Part shown: piece after piece, positions 51,884 to 61,116 of the stretch
Layout of the letters: each line of letters starts with the position of its first letter
Position numbering within the stretch: position 1 is the first letter of the stretch
From: Bacillota bacterium
GTDB taxonomy: Bacteria > Bacillota > Clostridia > Peptostreptococcales > Anaerovoracaceae
DNA: 64,000 bases
Reading direction: 5' to 3'
NCBI GenBank assembly: GCA_022769485.1
Contig: JALEJU010000020.1
Coordinates: 34,321 to 98,320, forward strand
Made by a program: the position numbers and the translations under genes
The notes under the pieces: model-generated
Told to the model about the DNA's origin: nothing
Databases searched by the model: none
The model's input: the letters and a program-made list of their open reading frames with translations, nothing else

Positions 51884-53095
51884 ATGAAGTATTTGATCGT
51901 ATTGACAGATGGAGCTGCGGATGAGCCGATGGAAGCTCTGGGGAACAAAACGCCGCTTGAGGCAGCGGAAATGCCGCATATCGACGCATTGGCAAAACGG
52001 GGACGGATCGGAACAGCGGATACGGTACCCGAAGGAATGGCACCCGGAAGCGATGTGGCGAATCTTTCTGTAATGGGTTATGATCCGGCTGTGTACCATA
52101 CCGGGAGATCTCCCTTGGAAGCCGCCAGCATCGGCATTGATATGGCTGATACGGATGTGGCTTTTCGGTGCAATCTGGTAACCCTGCAGGGAGACGGCGC
52201 TTATGAAGATCTGACTGTAGTTGACCACAGCGCCGGAGATATCAGCACGGCGGAAGCCGATGAATTGATTCGAGCAATTAACGAGGCATTCGGCAACGAG
52301 CGCATTCATTTTTATACCGGTGTAAGCTACCGGCATGCAATGATTATTCATAACGGGATTACCGAATACGAATTGGTGCCGCCTCATGATATCTTGGATC
52401 GCAGAATCGGAGATTATTTGCCCAAGGGGGCTCAGGCTGCTGAAATCGAGGAGATGATGCGGAAAAGCTATGAGATTTTGAAAAATCACCCCGTAAATCT
52501 CAAACGGATAGAGAAGGGACTGAATCCGGCCAACAGTATCTGGATCTGGGGACAGGGGAAGAAGCCTTCGCTTATGTCTTTCCACGATAAATACGGGATT
52601 ACGGGAACCGTGATTTCCGCAGTGGATCTGATTAAGGGCATCGCGATCTGCGCCGGGCTGAATACGGTGAATGTAGAGGGTGCTACCGGAACATTGCATA
52701 CTAATTATGAAGGAAAAGCAAAAGCCGCCATGGACGAATTTTCCAAAGGACAGGATTTTGTCTACATGCACCTGGAAGGACCGGACGAGTGCTCCCATCA
52801 GGGCGACATGGAGGGAAAAATCAAGTGCCTGGAAAGCATCGACGAGAGGATCGTGGCTCCCATGGTGGAATATATGGAAAAAGAGAACTGGGATTATCGC
52901 ATTCTGGTTTTACCGGATCATCCTACCCCGCTTCGTATTCGGACGCATACGAGACGGCCGGTTCCTTTTGTGTTCTTCGACAGCACGGATGTGCAGCCCG
53001 AAGATGCGGCTCGGGCTTACAGCGAAGCGGCTGCGCAAAACGGGATGCATTTCGCAAACGGATATGAGTTGACCGATTACTTCTTTGCAAAATAG
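51884..53095 (+). CDS. Cofactor-independent phosphoglycerate mutase-like protein (ApgM type)
   Basis: A 403-residue metalloenzyme of the alkaline phosphatase superfamily, archaeal-type phosphoglycerate mutase branch. Metal and active-site motifs: VLTDGAADEP at the start, PGSDVANLSVMGYDP with the nucleophilic Ser, HTGRSPLEAAS, HLEGPDECSHQGD, and LPDHPTPLRIRTHT. It could interconvert 2- and 3-phosphoglycerate, which fits its place opposite serC-serA. The same branch contains the 'proposed homoserine kinase' family seen in Clostridia and Bacteroides, so that activity must be kept as a serious alternative. GGAGAA lies close before the ATG. Confidence 0.85.
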   Translation: MKYLIVLTDGAADEPMEALGNKTPLEAAEMPHIDALAKRGRIGTADTVPEGMAPGSDVANLSVMGYDPAVYHTGRSPLEAASIGIDMADTDVAFRCNLVTLQGDGAYEDLTVVDHSAGDISTAEADELIRAINEAFGNERIHFYTGVSYRHAMIIHNGITEYELVPPHDILDRRIGDYLPKGAQAAEIEEMMRKSYEILKNHPVNLKRIEKGLNPANSIWIWGQGKKPSLMSFHDKYGITGTVISAVDLIKGIAICAGLNTVNVEGATGTLHTNYEGKAKAAMDEFSKGQDFVYMHLEGPDECSHQGDMEGKIKCLESIDERIVAPMVEYMEKENWDYRILVLPDHPTPLRIRTHTRRPVPFVFFDSTDVQPEDAARAYSEAAAQNGMHFANGYELTDYFFAK

Positions 53096-53125
53096 CATTG
53101 CTATAGGACGCAGCAGGGGACGCAG

Positions 53126-54493
53126 ATGAAACGGATTATTAGTATGTTATTGGCTTTCTGTGTGGTTTTGACGTCTACGGGGATTGCGGCGGCAGAACCG
53201 AAGGCGGAGCAGATTGAATTGCTGGGAGCCGGCGCGATTTTGATCGACGCATCTACCGGCGAGGTTCTCTATTCCAAAAATGCGGATAAGACCTACTACC
53301 CGGCCAGCATGACCAAGATTTTAACGTGCATTCTGGCACTGGAAAATCTCGATTTAGACGACGTTTTGACCATTGACGCGGAGACACCTTTTACGGAGGG
53401 AAGCCGGATTTATTTGGAAGAAGGTGAAAATATAACCGTACGAGAATTGATGTACGGTATGATGCTGGAGTCGGCCAACGATGCGGCGGTGGCTTTTGCC
53501 AAAGCCATATCGGGCAGCGTAGAAGAATTCGCTGAACTGATGAATAAAAAGGCGAAAGAATGCGGTGCGAAGAACAGCAATTTTGTGAACCCCAACGGGC
53601 TTCACGAGGAAGAGCATGTATCTACGGCCTACGATATGGCTATGATCGCCCGCTACGCTATGAAAAACGAGGTTTTTCGCCGGTATGTTTCTACATACAA
53701 GCACGATATTCCCGAGACCAATAAGCAGGAAATCCGCCATCTTTATAATACAAACCGTTTGCTGTATGACAATCAGCATAAGGTTACGGTCAACGGAGAG
53801 GAACGGGGCTGCAAATACAAAGGCGTGACGGGGATAAAAACAGGATATACCAGCCACGCGCAGGGGTGCCTGGCGGCCGGAGCAAAGCGAAACGGCACGG
53901 AATTGATTGCGGTAGTGATGGCTTCTACCGACATGGGTCGATTCCAGGACTGCATTACGCTTTTGGACTACGGATTTGAAAATTATAAGACCGCAGATGT
54001 GTTAGAGGCCGGAGCGGATATGGGATCCGTTCGGGTTAAACACGGAGCGGTAAACCGCGTGACGGCTGTTGCGGGAGAAGACGTATGCGTGACGTTGACT
54101 GCGGACGCTTCCGAAAATCTTATAAAAACGGAAATTAAGCTGGATAAATCGGTAAAAGCCCCGGTAAAAAAGGGGCAGAAAATAGGAACCCTTATCGTTA
54201 CCGCGGGCGGCAAAGAACTGCGAACGGCAGATCTGGTAGCAAAAGACGCGGTGGCGAAAGGCGGAATTCTTTCCGTCGTGGGAATTTCAGACCGGGCGGC
54301 AAAATGGATCAGAAACATAATTCTGAGTTTGCTGGCACTGTTTATTTTGGTTTTAACCGCATATATTTTGATTAAGCGCAGACAGGTCAAAAAACGAAAA
54401 ATGGAGCGGGCACGCAGAAAAGAGGAAGCGCGCCGCCGGGAAATGGAACAGAAAGCCCGGTGGGAGGAAGAATACTGGAAGAGCCGTATGTAA
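53126..54493 (+). CDS. dacF: Serine-type D-Ala-D-Ala carboxypeptidase (DacF/PBP5 type)
   Basis: Removes the terminal D-Ala of peptidoglycan stems at the outer face of the membrane. The 455-residue protein has a cleavable signal (about 23 residues, ending IAAAEP), the three penicillin-binding motifs SMTK (in PASMTKI), SAN (in ESANDAA) and KTG (in GIKTGYT), then a beta domain. One C-terminal membrane helix (IILSLLALFILVLTAYILI) precedes a very basic and Arg/Glu-rich tail of about 45 residues. The helical anchor with a cytoplasmic tail differs from the amphipathic anchor of PBP5. A symmetrical terminator follows. Confidence 0.93.
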   Translation: MKRIISMLLAFCVVLTSTGIAAAEPKAEQIELLGAGAILIDASTGEVLYSKNADKTYYPASMTKILTCILALENLDLDDVLTIDAETPFTEGSRIYLEEGENITVRELMYGMMLESANDAAVAFAKAISGSVEEFAELMNKKAKECGAKNSNFVNPNGLHEEEHVSTAYDMAMIARYAMKNEVFRRYVSTYKHDIPETNKQEIRHLYNTNRLLYDNQHKVTVNGEERGCKYKGVTGIKTGYTSHAQGCLAAGAKRNGTELIAVVMASTDMGRFQDCITLLDYGFENYKTADVLEAGADMGSVRVKHGAVNRVTAVAGEDVCVTLTADASENLIKTEIKLDKSVKAPVKKGQKIGTLIVTAGGKELRTADLVAKDAVAKGGILSVVGISDRAAKWIRNIILSLLALFILVLTAYILIKRRQVKKRKMERARRKEEARRREMEQKARWEEEYWKSRM

Positions 54494-54514
54494 GGCGAAA
54501 CGACAGAGAAACGA

Positions 54515-54549
54515 AACGGAGCCGGCAGCTGCCGGCTCCGTTATTTTTC
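54515..54549 (+). terminator. Terminator after dacF (perfect 28-bp inverted repeat)
   Basis: AACGGAGCCGGCAG (54515-54528) is followed at once by its exact complement CTGCCGGCTCCGTT (54529-54542), then ATTTTTC. A strong terminator. Confidence 0.88.
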
Positions 54550-54644
54550 TTGTAATTTCAGGAATGAAAACATATAATAAAAATGGAATAGACTATAAAA
54601 ATGAAATTGGGAAATGTTTAAACAGAGCTTACGGGGAGGCTATT

Positions 54645-55493
54645 ATGATAAAGCGGATTCTTACAATATTGATGGTTTGCATGCTGGCGGCTATAGCACC
54701 GGCCTGCGGCGTGGCTCAAGGCACGGGGGAAGAATCCCGGGAGCCTTTAACCGCGGAGGTAATTGCAGCCGCTTTTGACGGGGATGTGAAATTAAAAGAT
54801 GAAAATACGGTGGTAGTTTTAGAGGATTGTACTTTTAACGGTGCGTATGTAAACGAAGGATCGTTTGTTATTGACTTGAACGGCTGCAGCGTAAAATTTG
54901 AAACCGGCGGCGGAAGCGATGACAGAGGCTGGGAGCGCTGCATTACTGTATGCGGCAGCGGCGACCTGCGGCTGACAGACTCCGTGGGGAGCGGCATTTT
55001 TAAAGGCGTCTGCAGCAACCAGGCTGTTTTCGCGGCAGCGGAACCGGGGGGGACGCTGGTCTTAGATTCGGTTGCCGTTGAACTGTTTTCGGAAAATGCG
55101 CAAACAGGCGCCAGAGGGCACTGCTTCGGATCCTGGGGAGGTACGGTTACGGTCAGCGGAGGCGTTTATGACGGGGATGTGGTAGCGATTGCGTGCGGTA
55201 CGGAGCAGCCGGCTTCTCTTCTGATTGAAAACGGACTTTTCGGAAGCAAGAAAGCGAAAACCGCGCTGTATATGACCGGAAAGGTGAATGTAAATGTGAA
55301 GGACGGAGAATTTTCCTACCCGACTTTCGGTGTCCGCGCGGCACAGGACGCTGATTTGAGCGGGTTCCTTATAGAGGGAGGCAGTTTTCGAGATGCGGCT
55401 TTGGATGAGTCCGGCCGGAGTCTGACAGCGTTTATCAGCGAGGAAAGTCAGAATCGAACCCGTAAAGACGGGATCCTGACGGTTGCAAAATAG
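54645..55493 (+). CDS. Hypothetical lipoprotein, probable right-handed beta-helix
   Basis: A 282-residue exported protein of no recognised family. A basic MIKR start, a hydrophobic run and a lipobox-like APAC indicate a lipoprotein. The rest is a series of short strands with recurring Gly/Asn/Asp turns (VVVLEDCTFNGAYV, FVIDLNGCSVKF, TVTVSGGVYDGDVVAI, VNVNVKDGEFSY, FLIEGGSFRDAAL), the look of a right-handed parallel beta-helix such as those in pectate lyase-like or adhesin domains. GGGGAGG precedes ATG 54645; frames open further upstream lack a site. It ends just before murB, so the two may share a transcript. The function is unknown. Confidence 0.7.
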   Translation: MIKRILTILMVCMLAAIAPACGVAQGTGEESREPLTAEVIAAAFDGDVKLKDENTVVVLEDCTFNGAYVNEGSFVIDLNGCSVKFETGGGSDDRGWERCITVCGSGDLRLTDSVGSGIFKGVCSNQAVFAAAEPGGTLVLDSVAVELFSENAQTGARGHCFGSWGGTVTVSGGVYDGDVVAIACGTEQPASLLIENGLFGSKKAKTALYMTGKVNVNVKDGEFSYPTFGVRAAQDADLSGFLIEGGSFRDAALDESGRSLTAFISEESQNRTRKDGILTVAK

Positions 55494-55504
55494 GAGTGAA
55501 GCGA

Positions 55505-56434
55505 TTGAAAACAGACCAGATTGAAAAGGAAATACGCGGGGCGGAGCCCGGTACACAGGTAAGGTCAAACGCACCTATGGGCGAGTTCTGTTCATTTAAG
55601 ACAGGCGGCGCGGCAGCGCTGCTGATTGAACCGGAAAGCCCGGAGGCGCTGGGAAATGTTCTGCGGATTCTGCACCGGCAGGAATTTCCGGTATTTATTA
55701 TGGGAAACGGTTCTAATCTTTTAGTAAAAGACGGGGGATTTCCGGGAGCTATTGTAAAAATCGGAGAGCGCATGTCCGCGGTTGAAATCCAGGGGACAAA
55801 AGTACGGGCGCAGGCAGGCGCCCTGCTTTCCTGTATCGCAAACCGGGCTTTGGAAGCGGGACTCACGGGTTTTGAGTTTGCCGCCGGTATTCCCGGCAGC
55901 ATCGGCGGTGCGGCATTTATGAACGCAGGCGCTTACGATGGAGAGATGAAGCAGGCGGTTGAGGAAGTAACGGTTTTATCCCGGGACGGGAGCCGTTTTT
56001 ACACTCTGCGCCGTGATGAATTGGAATACGGATACCGACACAGTGTTCTGATGGAAACCGGAGATATTGTAACGGAGGTTTTGCTTCGTTTGGAAGCCGG
56101 CAGCCGGGAGCGGATCCGGGCGAAGATGAAAGAGCTGGCAGCCCGCAGAGCGGCAAAGCAGCCTCTGCAGTATCCCAGCGCCGGAAGCTTCTTTAAGCGT
56201 CCTCCCGGGCATTTTGCCGGGGGCTTGATTCAGGACGCTAATTTAAAGGGCTTGAAAATCGGAGGCGCTCGGGTATCTCCTCTGCATGCCGGCTTTATCA
56301 TCAACGAAGGGGGCGCTTCCGCTGCGGACATTTTAAACCTGATGGAAGCAGTAAGAAATACCGTTTACGACCGATTCGGGGTATGGCTGGAGCCGGAAGT
56401 GCGTATTATAGGGATAGATTCAGATGAAATATAG
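55505..56434 (+). CDS. murB: UDP-N-acetylenolpyruvoylglucosamine reductase
   Basis: Reduces UDP-GlcNAc-enolpyruvate to UDP-MurNAc with FAD and NADPH. The 309-residue protein is the type II (short) MurB: NAPMGEFCSFKTGG, MGNGSNLLV with the FAD site, EFAAGIPGSIGGAAFMNAGAYDGE, YGYRHSVL, and PSAGSFFKRP with the catalytic Ser, ending with EPEVRIIG. TTG 55505 lies eight bases after AGGAG; GTG 55496 overlaps that site. It heads the murB-PHP-rapZ-whiA cluster common in Clostridia. Confidence 0.95.
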   Translation: MKTDQIEKEIRGAEPGTQVRSNAPMGEFCSFKTGGAAALLIEPESPEALGNVLRILHRQEFPVFIMGNGSNLLVKDGGFPGAIVKIGERMSAVEIQGTKVRAQAGALLSCIANRALEAGLTGFEFAAGIPGSIGGAAFMNAGAYDGEMKQAVEEVTVLSRDGSRFYTLRRDELEYGYRHSVLMETGDIVTEVLLRLEAGSRERIRAKMKELAARRAAKQPLQYPSAGSFFKRPPGHFAGGLIQDANLKGLKIGGARVSPLHAGFIINEGGASAADILNLMEAVRNTVYDRFGVWLEPEVRIIGIDSDEI

Positions 56435-57146
56435 GATGATTTACGACCTGCATACCCATACCGTGTTTTCTCACGGCAAAGGTACTATAGAGGACAACGT
56501 AAAAGCAGCGGTGGAAAAAGGGCTTGAAACCATCGGCATTGCCGATCATGGGCCGGGGCATTTGACATACGGTGTAAAACGGGAAAACTTCCCGGTCATG
56601 CGGAAAGAAGTTGAGCGGTTAAAACCTCTTTATCCGCAGATTCAATTGAAGCTGTGTGTGGAAGCAAATATTATGAACCCTTCGGGACGCCTGGATACGG
56701 GGAAGGAAGAGGAACGCTGGCTGGACGCGGTTTTAGCGGGATACCATTACGGGATTTTCGGAGAAGCGCCTGTGCGTGCGCTGTTTCTTCACGGCGGGAA
56801 CCTGCTTCGCCTGGGAGCATGCAAAAAGGCTAATACGGAACGAGTGCTGAAGGCACTTTATGAAAATAAAATTGAAATTTTGACGCACCCGGGAGACAAA
56901 GGCGTTTTCGATATAGAACCCATCGCCAGAGCCTGTGCGGAGAGAGGCACTTTAATGGAAATCAGCACCTGGCACAAAGCGCTGACGGTGGAAGACATCC
57001 GAATCTGCGCCAAAACCCAGGCGGAATTTGTCATCAGCAGCGATGCTCATACACCGGAGCGGGTAGGAACATTTGAGGAGGGGCTTGCGCGGGCGCTGGA
57101 AGCCGGGCTGGATCCGGCACGAATTGTGAACATCAGAGAAATTTAG
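56424..57146 (+). CDS. PHP domain phosphoesterase
   Basis: A 240-residue PHP domain protein with the metal ligands of the family in order: DLHTHTVFSHGKGT, IADHGPG, VEANIM, AGYHYG, THPGDKG and SSDAHTPERVG. Such proteins include phosphatases of histidinol phosphate type and YcdX-like enzymes; the substrate is not evident. It overlaps the murB end by 11 bases and stands ten bases before rapZ, a conserved order in Clostridia. Confidence 0.9.
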   Translation: MKYRMIYDLHTHTVFSHGKGTIEDNVKAAVEKGLETIGIADHGPGHLTYGVKRENFPVMRKEVERLKPLYPQIQLKLCVEANIMNPSGRLDTGKEEERWLDAVLAGYHYGIFGEAPVRALFLHGGNLLRLGACKKANTERVLKALYENKIEILTHPGDKGVFDIEPIARACAERGTLMEISTWHKALTVEDIRICAKTQAEFVISSDAHTPERVGTFEEGLARALEAGLDPARIVNIREI

Positions 57147-57156
57147 GAGAGAAATT

Positions 57157-57999
57157 ATGGATGTAATCATCGTAACGGGATTGTCCGGAGCGGGGAAATC
57201 GCAGGCCAGTAAATGTCTGGAGGATCTTGGGTATTACTGCGTGGATAATATGCCTCCGGCTTTGATTCAGAGCTTTTTGGAGCTTACGGTGCAGAACATC
57301 GAGAAGGCGGCTTTTGTTGTGGATATTCGGGGCGGAGAGTTTTTTGACGACCTGAAGACCGTAATCGAAAATTTAAAAAGAAGCAAATTGGAACATCGTG
57401 TATTGTTTCTGGAGGCGTCGGATGAAATTTTGATACGCAGATACAAAGAAACCCGGAGGAGCCATCCTCTTTCCGGGTCTTCCGGCAGCATCCCGGAGGG
57501 AATCCAGCGGGAACGGAAAAAACTGGAGGAAATTCGCCAGGTAGCGGATTATGTAGTGGATACTTCCAATTTAAAGTCCGCGCAGCTGAATCAGGAGATT
57601 AAAAACTTGATCTTATCTGAGCGGAATGAAGATATGTTCAATGTTACAGTGGAGTCGTTCGGTTACAAGCACGGCATTCCGCTGGATGCAGATATGGTCT
57701 TTGACGTCCGTTTTATTCCCAATCCCTTTTATGTGTCCAGTTTAAAAAATCTTACGGGAAATAATAAAAAAGTACAGGAATACGTGATGAAATTTCCGGA
57801 ATCCCGTTCTTTCGCGGATTCTGTAAAAAAAATGGTGGATGAATTGATTCCCTGTTATATTCGGGAAGGGAAATATAATCTGGTGCTCTGTTTCGGCTGC
57901 ACCGGCGGACAGCATCGTTCCGTTACCATGGCAAACGAAATTTGCAGCCGCCTGAAAGCGGACGGGCGTCGAGTCGTGTTGATACACAGGGATTTATAA
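57157..57999 (+). CDS. rapZ: RapZ/YvcJ family nucleotide-binding protein
   Basis: A 280-residue P-loop protein. The N-terminal ATPase has Walker A TGLSGAGKS, and VVDIRG and a HPLS motif follow. The C-terminal domain carries VESFGYKHGIP, ADMVFDVRFIPNP and the CFGCTGGQHRSV motif. In Escherichia coli RapZ guides RNase E to GlmZ RNA; in Bacillus YvcJ affects competence. AGGAGAG precedes the ATG. YvcK, normally between rapZ and whiA, is absent here and replaced by a 155-base gap without a gene. Confidence 0.95.
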   Translation: MDVIIVTGLSGAGKSQASKCLEDLGYYCVDNMPPALIQSFLELTVQNIEKAAFVVDIRGGEFFDDLKTVIENLKRSKLEHRVLFLEASDEILIRRYKETRRSHPLSGSSGSIPEGIQRERKKLEEIRQVADYVVDTSNLKSAQLNQEIKNLILSERNEDMFNVTVESFGYKHGIPLDADMVFDVRFIPNPFYVSSLKNLTGNNKKVQEYVMKFPESRSFADSVKKMVDELIPCYIREGKYNLVLCFGCTGGQHRSVTMANEICSRLKADGRRVVLIHRDL

Positions 58000-58154
58000 C
58001 CCGGTGAAGAATGTCCCGAGCCTTTTCAGGCCATGAGTTGATATAGTAAAACAGGCGGCAGGGCTGCTGTATCCTCCGCCGGTTGAAGTAAGCGGGGGTG
58101 AGAAGTTTTCTATACCGGAAAAATTCTGCCTATGCGTTATAAAGAGGGGAAAAC

Positions 58155-59120
58155 GTGTCTTTTTCATCGGATACAAAGAATGAACTGGCTCGGCTGGAGC
58201 TGAATCGAAAATGCTGCGTTCTGGCAGAAATCGCCGGATTTGTCCGGGTATGCGGGACGCTGAAACTTTCCGGCGGCGGAAAAATCGACCTGAAGCTTGC
58301 AACGGAAAATCCGGCAGTAGCCCGTATGTATTTAAAAAAAATCAAAGAATACTTCGACGTGGGAGTTGATCTCCAGATAGGACAAAATCTGCTGATGAAG
58401 CGGGGGCATGTGTATGAAATCACCATCAGCTCCGAAAACGGAGCGCAGCAGATCCTTCGGGAAGTAGGCATTCTGCGGGTTTTGGAAGGCTGCGATTATA
58501 TTGCCGCGGATATTCAGGACAGCTTGATAAAAAAGAAGTGCTGCAAAAAAGCTTATTTGCGGGGCGTTTTTTTAGGGGCGGGAACCATCAGTGATCCGGA
58601 AAAGGGCTACCATTTAGAATTGGTTTGCAGCGACGGTATTTTGGCGGCTGATCTGCGCAGATTGATCAATAGCTTTGGGCTGAAGGCAAAAACGGCGCAG
58701 CGAAGGAAAAGTCATATCGTATATTTAAAAGAAGCGGAGCAGATTGTGGATTTTCTCAATATTTTGGGGGCGCACGGACGGCTTTTGGAGTTTGAGAATG
58801 TACGCATTGTAAAAGAAATGCGCAATCAGGCTAACCGGATCGTCAACTGCGAAAGCGCCAATACGGATAAAGTTGTAAATACGGCGGCGCGGCAGTTAGC
58901 CAGTATTCGGAAAATTCAGGAACTGAAAGGACTGGAGGTTCTTCCTCCGAAGCTTCGGGAGGCGGCAGTGCTTCGGCTGGATCATCCGGAGGCGACTTTG
59001 GCAGAACTGGCCGAAATGCTGGATCCGCCTTTAAAAAAGTCCGGAATCAATCATCGGTTTCGGAAAATTGATGAATTTGCAGAGGCGCTTTCCGAAAGCG
59101 GGGAAAGCAGGAAAGGATAG
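58155..59120 (+). CDS. whiA: WhiA family regulator
   Basis: A 321-residue DNA-binding protein that combines a LAGLIDADG homing-endonuclease-like N-terminal domain (RGVFLGAGTISDPEKGYHLEL) with a C-terminal helix-turn-helix (PLKKSGINHRFRKI). It acts in sporulation in Streptomyces and in division and cell shape in Bacillus. The SFSSDTKNELARLE start is typical. The GTG start follows GAGGGGA. The next gene begins five bases after the stop. Confidence 0.94.
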   Translation: MSFSSDTKNELARLELNRKCCVLAEIAGFVRVCGTLKLSGGGKIDLKLATENPAVARMYLKKIKEYFDVGVDLQIGQNLLMKRGHVYEITISSENGAQQILREVGILRVLEGCDYIAADIQDSLIKKKCCKKAYLRGVFLGAGTISDPEKGYHLELVCSDGILAADLRRLINSFGLKAKTAQRRKSHIVYLKEAEQIVDFLNILGAHGRLLEFENVRIVKEMRNQANRIVNCESANTDKVVNTAARQLASIRKIQELKGLEVLPPKLREAAVLRLDHPEATLAELAEMLDPPLKKSGINHRFRKIDEFAEALSESGESRKG

Positions 59121-59124
59121 GGGT

Positions 59125-61086
59125 ATGCAGTTAAGTCAAACGAAACGAGCTTATTTGGAATTGCTTTCGAAAACGTATCGGAATGAAGACGAAGCGTCTT
59201 CGGAGATTATTAATCTGACGGCGATACAGAATCTGCCCAAAGGCACAGAGCATTTTATCAGCGATATCCACGGAGAATACGAGGCTTTTCTACATATTTT
59301 AAAAAATGCGTCCGGCGTTATTCGCCTGAAAATTGACGATGCGTTCGGGGATTCCATGACCGAGCAGGAAAAGCGACGGCTGGCGGTACTGATCTATTAC
59401 CCTGCCGAAAAACTGGAAATTATTCGGGATAATGAACCGAATATGGAAGAATTCTATTATAAAACGCTGCATCAGTTAATAGAGATTCTCTATCTGGTAA
59501 CGAAAAAATACAGCCGGTCTTATGTACGGAAGCAGATTCCTCAGGCGTATGCGTATATAATAGAAGAGCTGCTCTACGGAGCCAGCAGTGATGAGCAGAA
59601 GAAACGGTATCAGGATAACCTGATTACCGGGATTGTAGAAATCGGCAAGTCGGAAGACTTTATTATCATAATGTCGGAATTGATTTCCAGGCTGGCGGTA
59701 TATCATCTTCATGTTCTCGGGGACGTGTTTGACCGGGGACCCGGCGGCGATATCGTTTTAGAAGCGCTGACAAAATATCACAGCGTGGATATTCAATGGG
59801 GAAATCATGACATTTTGTGGATGGGAGCGGCTGCCGGCAATACGGCCTGCATTGCCAACGTGATCCGGATCTGTACCCGCTATGACAACCTGCATACTTT
59901 GGAGGTCGGGTACGGCATCAGCATCCGGCCGCTGGTGACGTTTGCGCTGGAAGCTTATGCGGAAGATCCCTGTCAGAATTTTAACCCCAAAGTCAGCGCC
60001 AAGGACGCTTTGTACGCTTCCGATGTGGAAACCCTGAAGAAGATCTGCAAAGCCATCGCGATTATTCAATTTAAACTGGAAGGGCAGTTGATTAAAAAGC
60101 ATCCCAGCTATGACATGGAATCGCTGCGGCTTCTGCATAAAATTGATTTTGAAACCTATACGGTAGAGGTAGACGGAAAGCGGTATCCCCTTAACAATCG
60201 GATGTTTCCAACGATTGACCCGGAGGATCCGTATCGTTTAACCGATATGGAACAGGCGGTTATTGACCGGCTTCAAAGTGCGTTTCTGGAAAGCGAAGCT
60301 CTGCAGGCACATGTTCGTTTTCTGTTTTCTAAGGGAAGTATTTATAAATGCTATAATGGGAATCTGCTCTTTCACGGCTGCGTTCCCATGGAAGAAGACG
60401 GAACCTTGTCTGCCGTGGAAACCGAAGAAGGCCTGAAAACGGGAAAAGACTGGTTTGATTATGCGGAAGAAACCGTTCGGAGAGGGTATTTTGGGAAAGC
60501 CGGGACGCCCGGAAAGCAGCGGTGCGTTGATTTTTTCTGGTATCTTTGGTGCGGGTATCAGTCGCCGCTGTTTGGAAAAAAGAAAATCACCACCTTTGAG
60601 CGGTGCTTTATTGAAGACGAAAACACTTGGAAGGAAGCCAAAAATCCGTATTATTCTTTGGTTTGCAGTGAAGAAGTTGTAGATATGATTGCGGAAAATT
60701 TCGGCCTGTCAAAAGGCACATCCCATATTATAAACGGGCACATGCCGGTAAAAAAAGGGACGAATCCGCTGAAAGCAAACGGAAGGGTCTTTTTGATTGA
60801 CGGCGGTTTTGCGAAACCTTATCAGAAAACTACGGGAATTGCCGGGTATTCTTTGACCCATAATTCTTACGGGTACATTTTGACGGCTCATGAGGCGTTT
60901 GAGTCTGCGGAAGTGGCCGTTCGGGAAGAAAAAGATATTCTTTCCACCCAAGTGGCGCAGGAGAATATTAAGGGAAGGCTTTATAACCGGGATACGGATA
61001 TGGGAAAAGATCTGGCACAGCAGATTTACTGGCTGAAGCTTCTGCTGGAAGCTTACCGGAACGGTTTGATCAGAGAAAAGATGTAA
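59125..61086 (+). CDS. fbp: Class III fructose-1,6-bisphosphatase
   Basis: Hydrolyses fructose 1,6-bisphosphate in gluconeogenesis. At 653 residues it is the large class III form found mainly in Bacillota, with calcineurin-type metal motifs FISDIHGEYEAFLHIL, LGDVFDRGPGGD and WGNHDILWMGAAAGN, then HGCVPM, NGHMPVKKGTNP and VFLIDGGFAKPYQ. ATG 59125 follows an AAAGGATAGGGG stretch. Supplying hexose phosphates would connect it to the neighbouring cell-wall genes. Confidence 0.96.
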   Translation: MQLSQTKRAYLELLSKTYRNEDEASSEIINLTAIQNLPKGTEHFISDIHGEYEAFLHILKNASGVIRLKIDDAFGDSMTEQEKRRLAVLIYYPAEKLEIIRDNEPNMEEFYYKTLHQLIEILYLVTKKYSRSYVRKQIPQAYAYIIEELLYGASSDEQKKRYQDNLITGIVEIGKSEDFIIIMSELISRLAVYHLHVLGDVFDRGPGGDIVLEALTKYHSVDIQWGNHDILWMGAAAGNTACIANVIRICTRYDNLHTLEVGYGISIRPLVTFALEAYAEDPCQNFNPKVSAKDALYASDVETLKKICKAIAIIQFKLEGQLIKKHPSYDMESLRLLHKIDFETYTVEVDGKRYPLNNRMFPTIDPEDPYRLTDMEQAVIDRLQSAFLESEALQAHVRFLFSKGSIYKCYNGNLLFHGCVPMEEDGTLSAVETEEGLKTGKDWFDYAEETVRRGYFGKAGTPGKQRCVDFFWYLWCGYQSPLFGKKKITTFERCFIEDENTWKEAKNPYYSLVCSEEVVDMIAENFGLSKGTSHIINGHMPVKKGTNPLKANGRVFLIDGGFAKPYQKTTGIAGYSLTHNSYGYILTAHEAFESAEVAVREEKDILSTQVAQENIKGRLYNRDTDMGKDLAQQIYWLKLLLEAYRNGLIREKM

Positions 61087-61116
61087 CCTCTTGGAAGCAA
61101 AAAGGAGAAATGCAGT

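Noticed and set aside
51845..52798. Reverse-strand open frame of 317 codons opposite the phosphoglycerate mutase-like gene
   Set aside because: Opposite an obvious enzyme; its composition reflects codon use of the other strand and no motif is seen.
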